A stretch of 64,000 nucleotides of DNA from Auanema rhodensis (taxonomy: Eukaryota; Nematoda; Chromadorea; Rhabditida; Rhabditidae). Location: assembly GCA_964057225.1 (NCBI GenBank), contig OZ059895.1, forward strand, positions 7,378,001 through 7,442,000, written 5' to 3'. Under the pieces are notes generated by a model that had not been told where the DNA came from, ran no database searches, and saw only the letters and a program-made list of their open reading frames with translations. This document shows, one piece after another, positions 14,990-24,285 of this stretch. Within the stretch, counting starts at the first letter, position 1. Each line of letters starts with the position of its first letter. The translations under genes and the position numbers were made by a program.

Positions 14990-16694
14990 GAAGGGAATAA
15001 GAGTAAGAAGATAAAGGAGAATATTTCAAAACGACAAGACATGGTAGAGTTGTCCTCTCTTTGTCTTTCAGAATACTTTTTCAAAACCATTTTCACATCA
15101 TTTTCATCATCATCACCATACACAACGTTGGCGAGTCGTCATCTTCATAGAGAAAGATGAAAAAAAGGAAAAAGAGGCTAGAAGAGAGTGAGAGAAAGAT
15201 GGAAAGTCGAAGCAACTATTAATCTCTTCTTTCCATTTTATGGAACAAACTGTCATCATCAGAATGGTAGCTAGTAGATGACGATAGAGACAACGTTGAA
15301 TATGAATGAGCGACATAGGTTTATCGTTGTCTCATGAAACATACCGAATGTATGAAACACATTAAGCTTTTGAAAGAGACGAAAAATTTTTCCAGAGAGA
15401 GAGGGAGGAGAAGGTGAAAGGAAAGAGGTGAAGTCAACAATCGTAACCATACAGTATGAGATGAATCTGGAGCATTTAAGATAAATAAAGAACATGGATA
15501 TGTGCTCATCATCGTTGTTGTATTTTCATCAAGCTGCCTGAATTGAGAAGAGAATGAACGACAAGTTGAGCTTAAGAATAATTGTTGTTGGTCAAGTTTA
15601 AGATATAGTTGATGTAAACGGATTACAAGAAGAGCATTCTGAATTCAGTAAAGACGTCCGTAATCATGCTATCTGAATGGCACAACTTGTTTGTTTGGAG
15701 TGGAAGAGATGAGTGAGTCAATACAAGCGGATGACTGAATTTCTGATGAAAATTGAAAAAGAGCTGAATGACTTAAGATGTTAATAGCCTTTATAAGATG
15801 AATAGAATAAAATATTCTTGAGGAAATAGTTGAAATATCTATAGAATATGAAATGAAAAGCTTAAATGATGAATCATAACATCAACAACATGCTTGTATT
15901 AGCTTTAAGGCAACATATGAACTTGACAAGTACAGTATATTCAGTCCATTCAAAGCATTTCATTAAGCTTATAAGCTAAGCATGATGATGAAAATGATAG
16001 ATATTAGAATGATGAACGATAACGAAGAACTTGGAGAGTGGTAAGGGTAAAACAGTGGAAGAGTCGCAGAAGAGGACGACGACGACGACGACAACGACAA
16101 CGATGATAGTATGGAATAGTGATAGACAGATGAAGAAAAGATGAAAAGATACAATAAAACAATCAAAAGAATAAAGTGATAAATCAGAAGACGATGAATC
16201 AATATATGAATGAAAGTGATATTCGGAAGTCAATACAAAAAAGATTTTTTTTTGAAATAGTGAGAGCATAGCTTAAGAGAGAGAAAGAGAGAGAGATTGA
16301 GGAGGGGGGAGGAAAGGATAAAGTTGAAGGAGAGAGAGATAACTGATTGGTTGGAGAAAGAGGATATGAGGGAGAGAGGGGAGAAAGTGAGGGTTATGAT
16401 GATAAGATTCTGGAGTACTGATGAGAGTATGTTGTAGATACGAAGCTATAACTAACATGAAGCATGGTATGAATACATGTAAGAGATATAGAGAGAATAA
16501 AGCATTGCTACATCTACAAGTAATGATGATAATTTAAAAGAAAATTATCAAATAATAAAGAATATTATAAAGAATATATAATTAAAGAAAATGATGATTT
16601 ATACATATAAATAGAAAAAAAAGCTAAATTGATAATAGAGAAGGTATAGTATGATAGTTATATAAGAGGATGGAAGAAGAAGAGGAAATTAGAA

Positions 16695-16726
<32 letters not shown>

Positions 16727-17145
16727 TGGTTGGAAAAAAAAAGGGGGGGGGGGACAAGTTATAGTTGTTGTAGAAATGATATAAAAATGTAAAAAAATCA
16801 ATAAATTAATATAAATCAAAATGAAGATATACTATAACATGTATACTATAACATATAAATAGCATAGTTTATGAATTGTAATGTTTATGAATATATAGAT
16901 AGATAGATGATTATAAGGAATATATAGTTGATGTTGATGATAGCCATGAATAGTATATCAGAAAAGTTTTTTCTTTCTTTCTTTCACTTAAAAAAATATT
17001 TTTTCAAATATTTTTATACAATAAATTAACTATTTGATCTCTGTTCATATAATAACTATGTGTTTTGCTTTTTTTTATTAATTATTATAAGAATTTTCAT
17101 ATAGTTATAATAAATATATTATTATTAATTATATAACTATATGAA

Positions 17146-17195
<50 letters not shown>

Positions 17196-17386
17196 GTTAA
17201 AAATTAACACAGAAAATGAATAAGGAGAGAGAGAGAGAAAGAGAGAGAGAGAAGGAGAGAGAGGCTTGCTTAGCGTCTGACATTCAGGCTGATGACTGAG
17301 AACTAACCTGGCGGACCGTCGTTCAGTCTCTGTGGCTTCGTCTGCTTACGGCGCGACGCCAAACCACACGTCGCCGGTGAGGCCAT
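1..17386 (-). CDS. sem-4: Spalt/SALL-family C2H2 zinc-finger transcription factor, 3'-partial
   Basis: Nuclear transcription factor of the spalt family; in C. elegans SEM-4 controls neuronal, mesodermal and vulval cell fates. Coding exons on the minus strand: 17308-17386, 5019-5188, 4761-4943, 2832-2939, 2282-2762, 2094-2203, 935-1079, 646-859, 275-598, 117-230 and 68 to beyond base 1. All junctions have GT/AG and matching phase, giving at least 665 residues. Domains: amino-terminal SRRKQTKPQ (residues 11-19), the SALL corepressor-recruiting motif; Asp/Ser-rich region; C2H2 finger C137-C142-H155-H160; C2HC finger C168-C171-H184-C186; short Gln stretches and an Ala tract; the SALL double finger C404-C407-H420-H424 and C432-C435-H448-H452 joined by HTGERPFKC; a fifth finger C491-C494-H507-H511; then an acidic/Ser-rich tail. 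The double finger is almost identical to vertebrate SALL proteins. Any more carboxy-terminal fingers lie outside the window. The family call is firm. Confidence 0.95.
275..1079 (-). other. sem-4: sem-4 exons for the SALL double zinc finger and third associated finger
   Basis: Exons 935-1079, 646-859 and 275-598 encode [18 protein letters not shown], followed by the HTGERPF linker and the second finger, and then the finger [13 protein letters not shown]. This is the DNA-binding module diagnostic of the spalt family. The third finger has Cys where family members have the core Phe, exactly at the exon junction (CG|A TGT). Downstream the exon is Pro/Phe-rich and then acidic/Ser-rich. The introns here are 75 nt (860-934) and 47 nt (599-645). 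Confidence 0.92.
2940..4760 (-). other. sem-4 intron with GA/CT microsatellites
   Basis: A 1.8-kb intron splitting the first C2H2 finger. It contains a CT-rich stretch at about 3330-3440, a perfect GA repeat at 3601-3683, another CT stretch at about 3822-3880 and a run of ten C at 3135-3144. The open frames here, including an Arg-Glu repeat frame, are translations of these repeats. I see no exon or RNA gene. Confidence 0.7.
3601..3683. repeat. (GA)n microsatellite, 83 bp
   Basis: Perfect alternating GA tract in a sem-4 intron, extended imperfectly from about 3582. It is the longest of many GA/CT tracts in the window. Confidence 0.97.
5951..5959. promoter_or_regulatory. AP-2-like palindrome GCCTCAGGC
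   Basis: Matches the TFAP2 consensus GCC-N3-GGC. One of seven such sites in the window; located in sem-4 intron 1. Confidence 0.35.
6146..6153. promoter_or_regulatory. CRE palindrome TGACGTCA
   Basis: Full 8-bp CREB/ATF consensus in sem-4 intron 1, 200 bp from the paired CRE dyad. Confidence 0.5.
6356..6383. promoter_or_regulatory. Perfect 28-bp dyad containing two CRE palindromes
   Basis: The arm AATTTGACGTCA is repeated in perfect inverted orientation after a 4-nt spacer (GCAT). Each arm contains a full TGACGTCA, the CREB/ATF bZIP consensus, and a third copy lies 210 bp away at 6146-6153. The location inside sem-4 intron 1 suggests an enhancer element. The arrangement is seen directly; the bZIP binding is inferred. 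Confidence 0.6.
8161..8226. repeat. (GA)n microsatellite
   Basis: About 66 bp of GA with a few AAA interruptions, in sem-4 intron 1. Confidence 0.95.
8385..8630 (-). other. 81-codon open frame of unknown status in sem-4 intron 1
   Basis: ATG-to-stop frame on the sem-4 strand, preceded directly by an acceptor-like GACTTCAG. It has a short Asp/Gly run ([10 protein letters not shown]) derived from a GAC/GTC trinucleotide repeat. The rest is not low-complexity and contains short hydrophobic segments near the carboxy end. I recognise no domain. It could be an unannotated small gene, an alternative sem-4 exon, or chance in a locally GC-richer patch; chance is most likely. Confidence 0.15.
11071..11115. 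repeat. (GA)n microsatellite
   Basis: Perfect GA run of about 45 bp. The long Leu/Ser-rich minus-strand frame across it is a translation of this repeat. Confidence 0.95.
14926..14980. repeat. (GA)n microsatellite
   Basis: GA run of about 55 bp in sem-4 intron 1, with imperfect continuation on both sides. Confidence 0.95.
17149..17192. repeat. (TA)n tract
   Basis: About 44 bp of alternating TA, 115 bp downstream (in sem-4 sense) of the first coding exon. Confidence 0.95.
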
Positions 17387-17400
17387 TAGACATCAAGAAT
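17308..17400 (-). other. sem-4: sem-4 first coding exon with SALL amino-terminal motif
   Basis: A compact GC-rich island flanked by a strong acceptor (TTTCTTCAG, AG at 17402-17401) and donor (CAG|GTTAGT, GT at 17307-17306). ATG at 17386-17384 opens a 26-codon reading frame that includes [11 protein letters not shown], matching the amino-terminal motif of SALL proteins known to bind the NuRD complex. The exon leaves one base (G), and the next recognised exon (5188) supplies GT, so the phase fits across a 12.1-kb intron. An in-frame TGA 9 nt upstream fixes this ATG as the start. The acceptor only 14 nt upstream of the ATG may be an SL trans-splice site, or may join to a 5'-UTR exon not found here. 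Confidence 0.85.
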
Positions 17401-20400
17401 CTGAAGAAATGAAGAGATTGAAATCTGATAGATAAACTGTACGTAAAACTTGAAAAAGAATATAAACATAATGATATAGTTAATAATAAAATAATAATAA
17501 AACGAAAAAGAAATTGATAGATAGATAGATAGAGAAAAAGAAAGAGAGAGAGAGAGAGAGAGAGTGAGAGAGAGAGAGTGAGAGAGAGTGAGAGAGAAAG
17601 AGAGAGATGACGATGATGGTGACGTTAACTAGTACAGTATATTTCAATATAATTGATGAAAATATAAAATTTGCGTGAAATTTCACGTGAACAAAGCATT
17701 TATAATTCTGAATTATAGAAGAACGGTTGACATGGCAAGTGGACAGTTAGGAAAACTCAACATGTACGTGACTAACGGAATTTGATGAAATTACGTTGTA
17801 TATGTCCGGTTTACATGGGGTGTGGGGGGGGGGGAGGTTATGTAAGGTAGAAGAGAGAGAGGGGAATACAAGAGGTGGTACACATGTAAGGGAAAACGTT
17901 TTTTTTTTTTGAAGAAAAGAGCTACTGAGATGATTTGTTGGCAGAAAAAAATGATGAAATAAAGTTTTGTGAGGGTAGCGGTAAAATGAAAAATGATGAT
18001 GTAACATTGGATGGAAGCATAACTTGTGTGGAGTGAATGGAAGTTTGATAGGAATTTTTTTGTCCTAGACGCTTGGAATAGTATATGAAATGAGGAGAGA
18101 GAGAAAGAAATGAAAATGAGTTAGAGAGGTGAGAGAGAGTTAGGTGAGTTGAGACGAAGAGCGGAGAGTGGAAAAGCTAAATAAACACGGTGGGCTTCTT
18201 CTCTTCATAACTCTTTCTTTCTTTCTACCCCTCTCTATCTAGATAGAAAATAAAAGAAAAGAGAGAGAGAGGGAGGAGGGAAAGCAAAAGAAATGAAGCA
18301 GGAAGAAATTGGAAAGAATCAGAGCAACGACGACACCGACAACACGGACAGTCTATAGTTGCGAGGCTGGATGAAAGCGGAAAACGAAAAAGCTGTGAGT
18401 TCAATTAATAGATTAATTGAAATAGTATATTGGTTTAAGAGTGCAGTTAGACAGTTAGTGAGAAGACAATGTAGAAGGTAAATGAGAGGAACAGAAAGAC
18501 AGAGATAATATTTCTCTGCCAACCATACATGCTAGTCAGAACGTAAAGCTTTGTTCGTGAAACACGTAAGATTGCAGAAAAAGAGATGGAAGATTAGAGA
18601 GAGAGAGAGGGAATTATGAAAAATAAAAAAAGATAGATAGATAGAGATTGAGAGGAAAAGAGAGAAGCAGATTGTGTTTTCTTTAAAAGAAATATACAGA
18701 GAAATGAGTTAAAATAATGGAAAAGCTTCATGAAGTCGGAAGAAGGAGAGAATGAACATGTGGTACATGGAATGTTAAAGAAAGCCGTTCGTTTGATTTC
18801 ATGGAAAGACATAAGTATTGCTTTCATTTCTTATATCCTTCTATGGACAAACAACTTGAAAAAAGAGCTTTTTGAGAGGAACTGGAAAGGCTGGAAGAGG
18901 GAGAGAGAATTAAAAATTTTCATGAGAATTACAATAAATCTCTGCAATATCAAAAGGAAAAGAGAGAGAGAAAGAGAGACAGAGAGAGTTAGAAAGTTGA
19001 AGAGAAGAAGAGAAAGAAAAGTTGAAATCCTATCAACAAGAGGTTAGAGGTCAATAAGAGAAATGAAATACTAAGAGAGAATAGATAAAGAATGAATGAG
19101 AGCAAGAAAATTAGAGAAAAATAGAAATGAAAGGTTATGATGAAGCTTGTGATCGTAGGTAAGGAGGTGGTGTTGGGTGTTAGGAGGGGAGAGGTAGTGA
19201 TGGTGTTGTGGGGAGTGTTGAGACTAGACGGTATGTCTGTGTATACTATGTGCAAATGGCAAATAAAAAAGTTAGATGAAGAGTGCATTACGGGGACAGG
19301 CTGGTGAAACAAGGAGAAGAAGACGTTGACGATTATGAAGGCAATGTAGTGAAGGAATGAGATTATGAAGAGGATGAAGAAGGAGAGATAAAGCTTAGAT
19401 AGTACATGTTGATGAAGCTATAACATCTTTGAAAGCTTGATGAGATGATAATATAAGTGAAGATGAATATGATTGAAGAATTTCATCATCAAGGAATGAA
19501 ACTCGTGTGCTCTGCTATTACATCTGAATATCTGAACTCATATGTATACACTACTATCTATCTCAATGGATAGTAAACTCTTATAATTCAAATATTCAAT
19601 ACTATTCTATACATACAAGTTGTGAAGTTTTCTGTCTGAAGTTCTTTCTCATTGAAATAAGAGATTGAGAATCCAAGCAGTGAAAGAGGTAAGAAGAGAG
19701 GACGAGGGAGAGAGAAAGAGGGAGAGAGAGAGAGAGTATGGATAATGATTTTTTTTGGACAAATTTGAACATGATTCAGTGCTAATCAATAGATGTCTAA
19801 AGTCATTTTTGTCTTTTCTTTTGTCTCTCATACTTCACTACTATCTGACTCTCTTCATCCTGTTCTAATGACATCTAATCGAAAGCTCATCTGAATGACA
19901 TGGATGACATCGAATAATGATCGTTTTTCCAGGCATCGTCATCGTTGATTGGCAGAAATAATGGAACTCATTAGTTATCAATATCCAGATAAACTTGTGA
20001 GTTAAAGCTGCAGCATCTGAATATTCCAAGCTTCATCTATCTATCCTTATCTCATAATATACAAGCATCATGCTCAGTATGTTCATGTTTCGGTAGCAAT
20101 GGGAGCTTATAGACACTGGTTCCGGTCAGATAGAGGTTATGGGCGGAACTGTCAGCAGTCAGCTTTTCAATTTCTTCCTTCATATCAAACTTTCATAATA
20201 CAAGGTTTGCCATCATTTCATTTCGATTACTTCTTTTACCTGTTCTTAACCTCTTGTTCTACCTTCTTTCTCTTTCATTCTTTGTTTCTTTTCACCTCTC
20301 TTTCTATCTTCTTACCTCTTTGGTTTTTCATTTATACACCACCTAACTAACATCATCATAGGCGGCCGACAGACAATTCGAAAAATCGCCGACTTGTCGT

Positions 20401-20911
20401 CCGTTGTTTCTCTTCGGCTGTTGCCCCTAGCCCCCCCACATACACTCGCCTGTAGCCATCATCTACTCTTTGACGACCAACCTATGAGGAGAAGACACTT
20501 ATGGCTCCACCCATTTTTATAATTTTCATTTATTTCTTTCTTTCTCCGTCTTCCTCTCTCTGCTTCTTGCATTCTTACTCGCAGTCTCTTTTTCTCTCTC
20601 AATCTCTCTAATTTATATGTTATATCTTAGACCCTCTTTTTCTTATTATACCTCTATAACATCTCTCATTTCGACCTCGAAAGAGCCTAGTTTCAGTAGC
20701 TTGATGATGACCTTATAAGGTAGTTGTACTAAAACTTGAGCTGGAGAAACTAAATAGAGGGTGGAGTCAGTGAAAAAGAGAGAGGAGAGGGGGGGGGTGA
20801 GAGAAAAAAGGTTTTGTAACTAACTAATGGAAGAAAATATGGTAAGTCAATCCAAGTAATAGGAAAAATAAATGAAATAACAAACATTTAATTTTATTTC
20901 TTAGCATTCCC

Positions 20912-20947
<36 letters not shown>

Positions 20948-22430
20948 ATGATGATCCTTCTACCTCTTTCCAAACTTCTTCTTATGTCTTCGAAACCAGC
21001 AATTTATTCCAAATGATGAAACGGAAAAGTAGAAATAAGAAAAGACGATTTAAAGGAAAATTGATGTACGAAAACTGCAATGAAAGAACCTTCAAATTAT
21101 CAGAAAAAAAGAAAAAATTTCCATAATATGACGAGGAAGAAACAAAAAAAAACGAAAACTAAATTGAAAATGAATGATCATCGAATAAAAAATTTTCGAT
21201 TATCGTTTTGAGTGTTGTGATATTATTGATGAAAATTAAAAGACATATAAGTCTTTTATTCTTAATTATATAGTTAAGAAAATAATAATTATTTAAATAT
21301 TATAATTAATATAATCAAGTTTGAATTGAATATAATGTTACATCAAACTTGATTCAACACACATACAGTGAACTTCTTCGGAAAAGTTTTGACTCATAAT
21401 GATGATGATAAACATCATACCCTGTTTTCGTGTTATAGATAGATACAAGTAAGAGATTCTGATAACGGCACACAATGGCTCGTTGCCAGACCACCCACAA
21501 CGATCAGATGGCTGACGTCATGACCCAGTGGACAAGACGATGAATGATCTGCTAGAAAAGAAGAAGCTGCTCAAGGCATAAAGCGGAAGAGATAGATTGT
21601 GAATGAGAGAGCGTACGTGTAATGTTATAGCATGAGAGGATGATCAAGAGACAGTTCTGAATTCCGCCCGCGGCTTCTTCTTTCTTCCTATGAATTTCTA
21701 TTTGATCTTGTCTTTACTTACTTCGGTCGTCATTTTCTGCGTCGATTTGGGTGAGATAGAGATAGTGTTGATGAGAGAGTATAAAGAGAATGAGAAGACA
21801 GTCATCACAGGCGGCACGACGACTAACCGACGACGAGCGACGACAATCACACGTATGAATTCCGTGAGTTAGAGATAAGAAGACAATATAGATTATATGA
21901 AGAGGGTGTGTAAGAGAAAAAAAGGAAAAAGCATAATCACAATATTTGCTCGAAGCTCTTTTATAAGCTTTTCTTTACTTACTCAGGGTTTCTCTTCTCA
22001 GTCAAAAAAAAATGCTTCTTTTTTCCCATAGACAGTGGATGGATTGGTCAAGCAAGCTGCTGATGTCTCTTCTCAACGACATTTTTGTGTTTGACGTCAG
22101 ATGTCATTAAATTACACGTCGTTACAGATAGCACAATGGTGAAGGTGGTATAGTAGATGTTTGTGGGATAAAGGAAGAGTAGAGAGAAGAGATTGTAATA
22201 CATAAGAACAGAAATATATAAAGAGAGAGAGAAGGAGGGAATAATGAGAAAGTAGAATTTGGAAATATTCAGAAGGAAAAAAAAAGGGTAAAATGAATTT
22301 TCATAGTAGATTCGTTGGGATTGTAGACGTAAAAAATTGATGATTGATCTCAATTCATGTATTCTGATGAAACTGATGAGAGAGCAAGGCTTGAGCGAGA
22401 AAAATAAACCTGAGAAGACAATAACGTTAG

Positions 22431-22526
22431 ACAACATCTTGCCGATGGCGTTGAATTGTTGTCGGAAGCAGTCAGATACGGACCGGCTAGACAGTCCAGC
22501 ATCTCAGCAATGAATATCTACAAGCG
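22431..22526 (+). other. Isolated exon-like segment, unidentified
   Basis: Open 31-codon stretch bounded by an acceptor-like GTTAG and a good donor (AAGCG|GTAAGG). It encodes a non-repetitive peptide containing DGVELLSEAVRYGPARQSS. No flanking exon with matching phase was found, and I do not recognise the peptide. It may be chance. Confidence 0.15.
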
Positions 22527-23149
22527 GTAAGGAATCTGAATGATGTCACATCAAATTCAGCTCAACATATCAGATCATTAACTATACATATAGATATCAA
22601 AAAAATATAAGAATGATTGTTAAAATAGAAAAACTAATGAAGACAAGATGAGAAGACAAATACGATTATATGATTTGATAATTTGATCAAAAATATTGAT
22701 TTTTACTTGTTTTATATGAAAATGAAAAAGAAAAAAAATGAATTTTTTTTGATGAAAATGAAGATGATGATGTGACATTAAGACGTTGTTAGATAATATT
22801 CTGACAAAGAAACAGTTCAAGATGAGAACATAAGCATAGAAGTCAAAGTCATCAATGGATTATACATTGGATGTTTCAATACATAATCGCCTTAAGAAGA
22901 AGGACACAACAATTAAAAGGATTCTGTATGATTTTAGAATTTTTGAAAGACATACATACATGAACATCATGAGATAGGTTGACTTCAAATGGGAAAAACA
23001 GCAGATGCTAATAATCCTTTTCATTTCAGAGTTTTTTTTATTTGTTTTCCTCAAGATGTAACCATCTTTCATCATCTGCACATGGCTTATACTACCAGCA
23101 GTTGCAGCTTCTGTGGGGGTGTAGAACTTGTGAAGATTAAGAAGAAAAT

Positions 23150-23151
<2 letters not shown>

Positions 23152-23205
<54 letters not shown>
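23152..23205. repeat. (GA)n microsatellite
   Basis: Nearly perfect GA run of about 54 bp. Confidence 0.95.
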
Positions 23206-23208
<3 letters not shown>

Positions 23209-23408
23209 CTAGTATACTAGTAGCGGATCAGGGGCAAGTTGAAAGAAGCATGGTGATCTAGAATGAGGTTAAAGAGATAAATTCTTTAGTAATACAAGTA
23301 TAAAATAGAAAATGAAGAACGGCAAAGTATTATTTAATGTCTACAATACAGAGAAAAGAAAATAGAGAAGAACTACTACTGAGCTTTAAGTCATTGTCAT
23401 TGTCAAAA

Positions 23409-23422
23409 TTGCCTCAGGGCAA
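23409..23422. promoter_or_regulatory. AP-2-like palindrome TTGCCTCAGGGCAA
   Basis: Very close to the TFAP2 consensus GCC-N4-GGC with symmetrical TT/AA flanks. A second copy (GCCTCGGGC) is 350 bp away at 23768-23776. Confidence 0.4.
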
Positions 23423-24149
23423 TTTGCTAACAATTAAAGCTATAATATAAGCTGTTCATCTACGGTAATACCCTGGAGAGAAAAGACAACGACAACGAAT
23501 AATTTTGATAGAGAGAAAGAGAATAAGAGAGAGAGAATCAGAAAAAGATATTGTGTTCGTGTATCTATCTATCTATGTATGTCTATCATACTTATATGGA
23601 ATTGAAGAATATGAAGAGTATTTCTTTGTTTTCTCTCTCTCTCACTCTCCCTCTCTCTCTTTTCAGATATCTTTCTCTCTCTCTCTCTATGCACCTTATC
23701 TCGTCTAAACTCTGCTCAACATCTTCATCATCTTACTCACTCAATCAGACTCAATGCAATTTCTATAGCCTCGGGCAATTTTTCAGAATCATCACAAGAT
23801 CTAACTTTAAAAAAAAATGTTTATAATCTTTTGAAAATATATTATTATAATATATAATTATAAAGATTATTTAATTTTATATTTTTTGAATACAAGTGTA
23901 TATGAATGAAATTAATAAAAATCTTGTAATTCTTTCATTTTATTTATTATTTCTTCTTAATTATATACTATATTCAATCCATTTTTCATTTATATTCTTT
24001 CCAAATTCTCCTATTATAGTGGAATCATTTGCAAAGATGAAGTCTCAAGAGCAATCAGGGTAAAGGCAAATGAGGCGATTAGCTATGTTCTGCCAGCATT
24101 CAGCTAAACTGAACCAACTCAATGGAACTTTCCTCTAGAGATATAGGAA

Positions 24150-24285
24150 AAAGCATGCGCGTCCGCTAGCTTTTGCATCGCCCGCCCGTCTCTGACACAC
24201 AACTCTAATATGCCCTCTGGCTATTTATGGCATACGGTAATGCAGCTTATGATTGGTTGCAGAGCTGCAGAATATTCCCGCCCAT
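24150..24285. promoter_or_regulatory. Promoter- or enhancer-like GC island
   Basis: GC-rich patch in AT-rich DNA. It contains CGCCCGCCC, CATACGGTAA (24231-24240), ATTGG (24252-24256, an inverted CCAAT box) and TTCCCGCC (24275-24282, E2F-like). No transcript can be assigned. The clustering is seen; the function is inferred. Confidence 0.35.

Larger units (their letters stand above)
5189..17307 (-). other. sem-4 intron 1, 12.1 kb, presumed regulatory
   Basis: Intron defined by the acceptor at 5190-5189 and the donor at 17307-17306. It is AT-rich with GA/CT microsatellites (5526-5600, 8161-8226, 11071-11115, 14926-14980), GTC/GAC trinucleotide runs (around 8513-8545, 12961-13020, 16074-16100), ATG/CAT runs, a (TA)n tract at 17149-17192, and G/C homopolymers at 9018, 11466 and 16743. 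Three full TGACGTCA sites lie at 6146, 6360 and 6372. An AP-2-like palindrome is at 5951 and a CATACGGTAA element at 13851. No convincing exon was found, apart from the weak candidate at 8385-8630. Most open frames are Ser/Leu or Arg/Glu translations of microsatellites. Confidence 0.75.
17401..24100. other. Gene desert, section 1 (upstream of sem-4)
   Basis: No defensible gene. GA-rich microsatellites lie at 17536-17606 and 23152-23205, with CT tracts near 18210 and 20920. A run of 11 G is at 17824-17834 and nine G at 20789-20797. There are TGACGTCA sites at 21513 and 22092, and AP-2-like palindromes at 23411 and 23768. A GC-richer patch lies at about 20355-20465, another at 21470-21540. The sem-4 promoter should lie at the left end, but no core element could be recognised. 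One exon-like plus-strand segment occurs at 22431-22526. Confidence 0.6.

Noticed and set aside
13881-15123. Several 130-155-codon frames on both strands
   Set aside because: They start or continue in ATG/CAT and GA/CT repeats (Met, Ser and Leu runs); low complexity with no family signal.
18730-19047. 105-codon plus-strand frame
   Set aside because: The second half is an Arg-Glu repeat translation; the first half is short, A-rich and unrecognised.
21480-21600. Two short consecutive plus-strand frames, the first beginning MARCQTTHNDQMADV
   Set aside because: Only 22 and 13 codons, no splice sites, and the CRE inside explains the local GC content; kept only as a CRE site.
22048-22437. 129-codon minus-strand hydrophobic frame
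   Set aside because: Phe/Leu/Ile-rich as expected from AT-rich DNA; no topology or motif of a known membrane protein.
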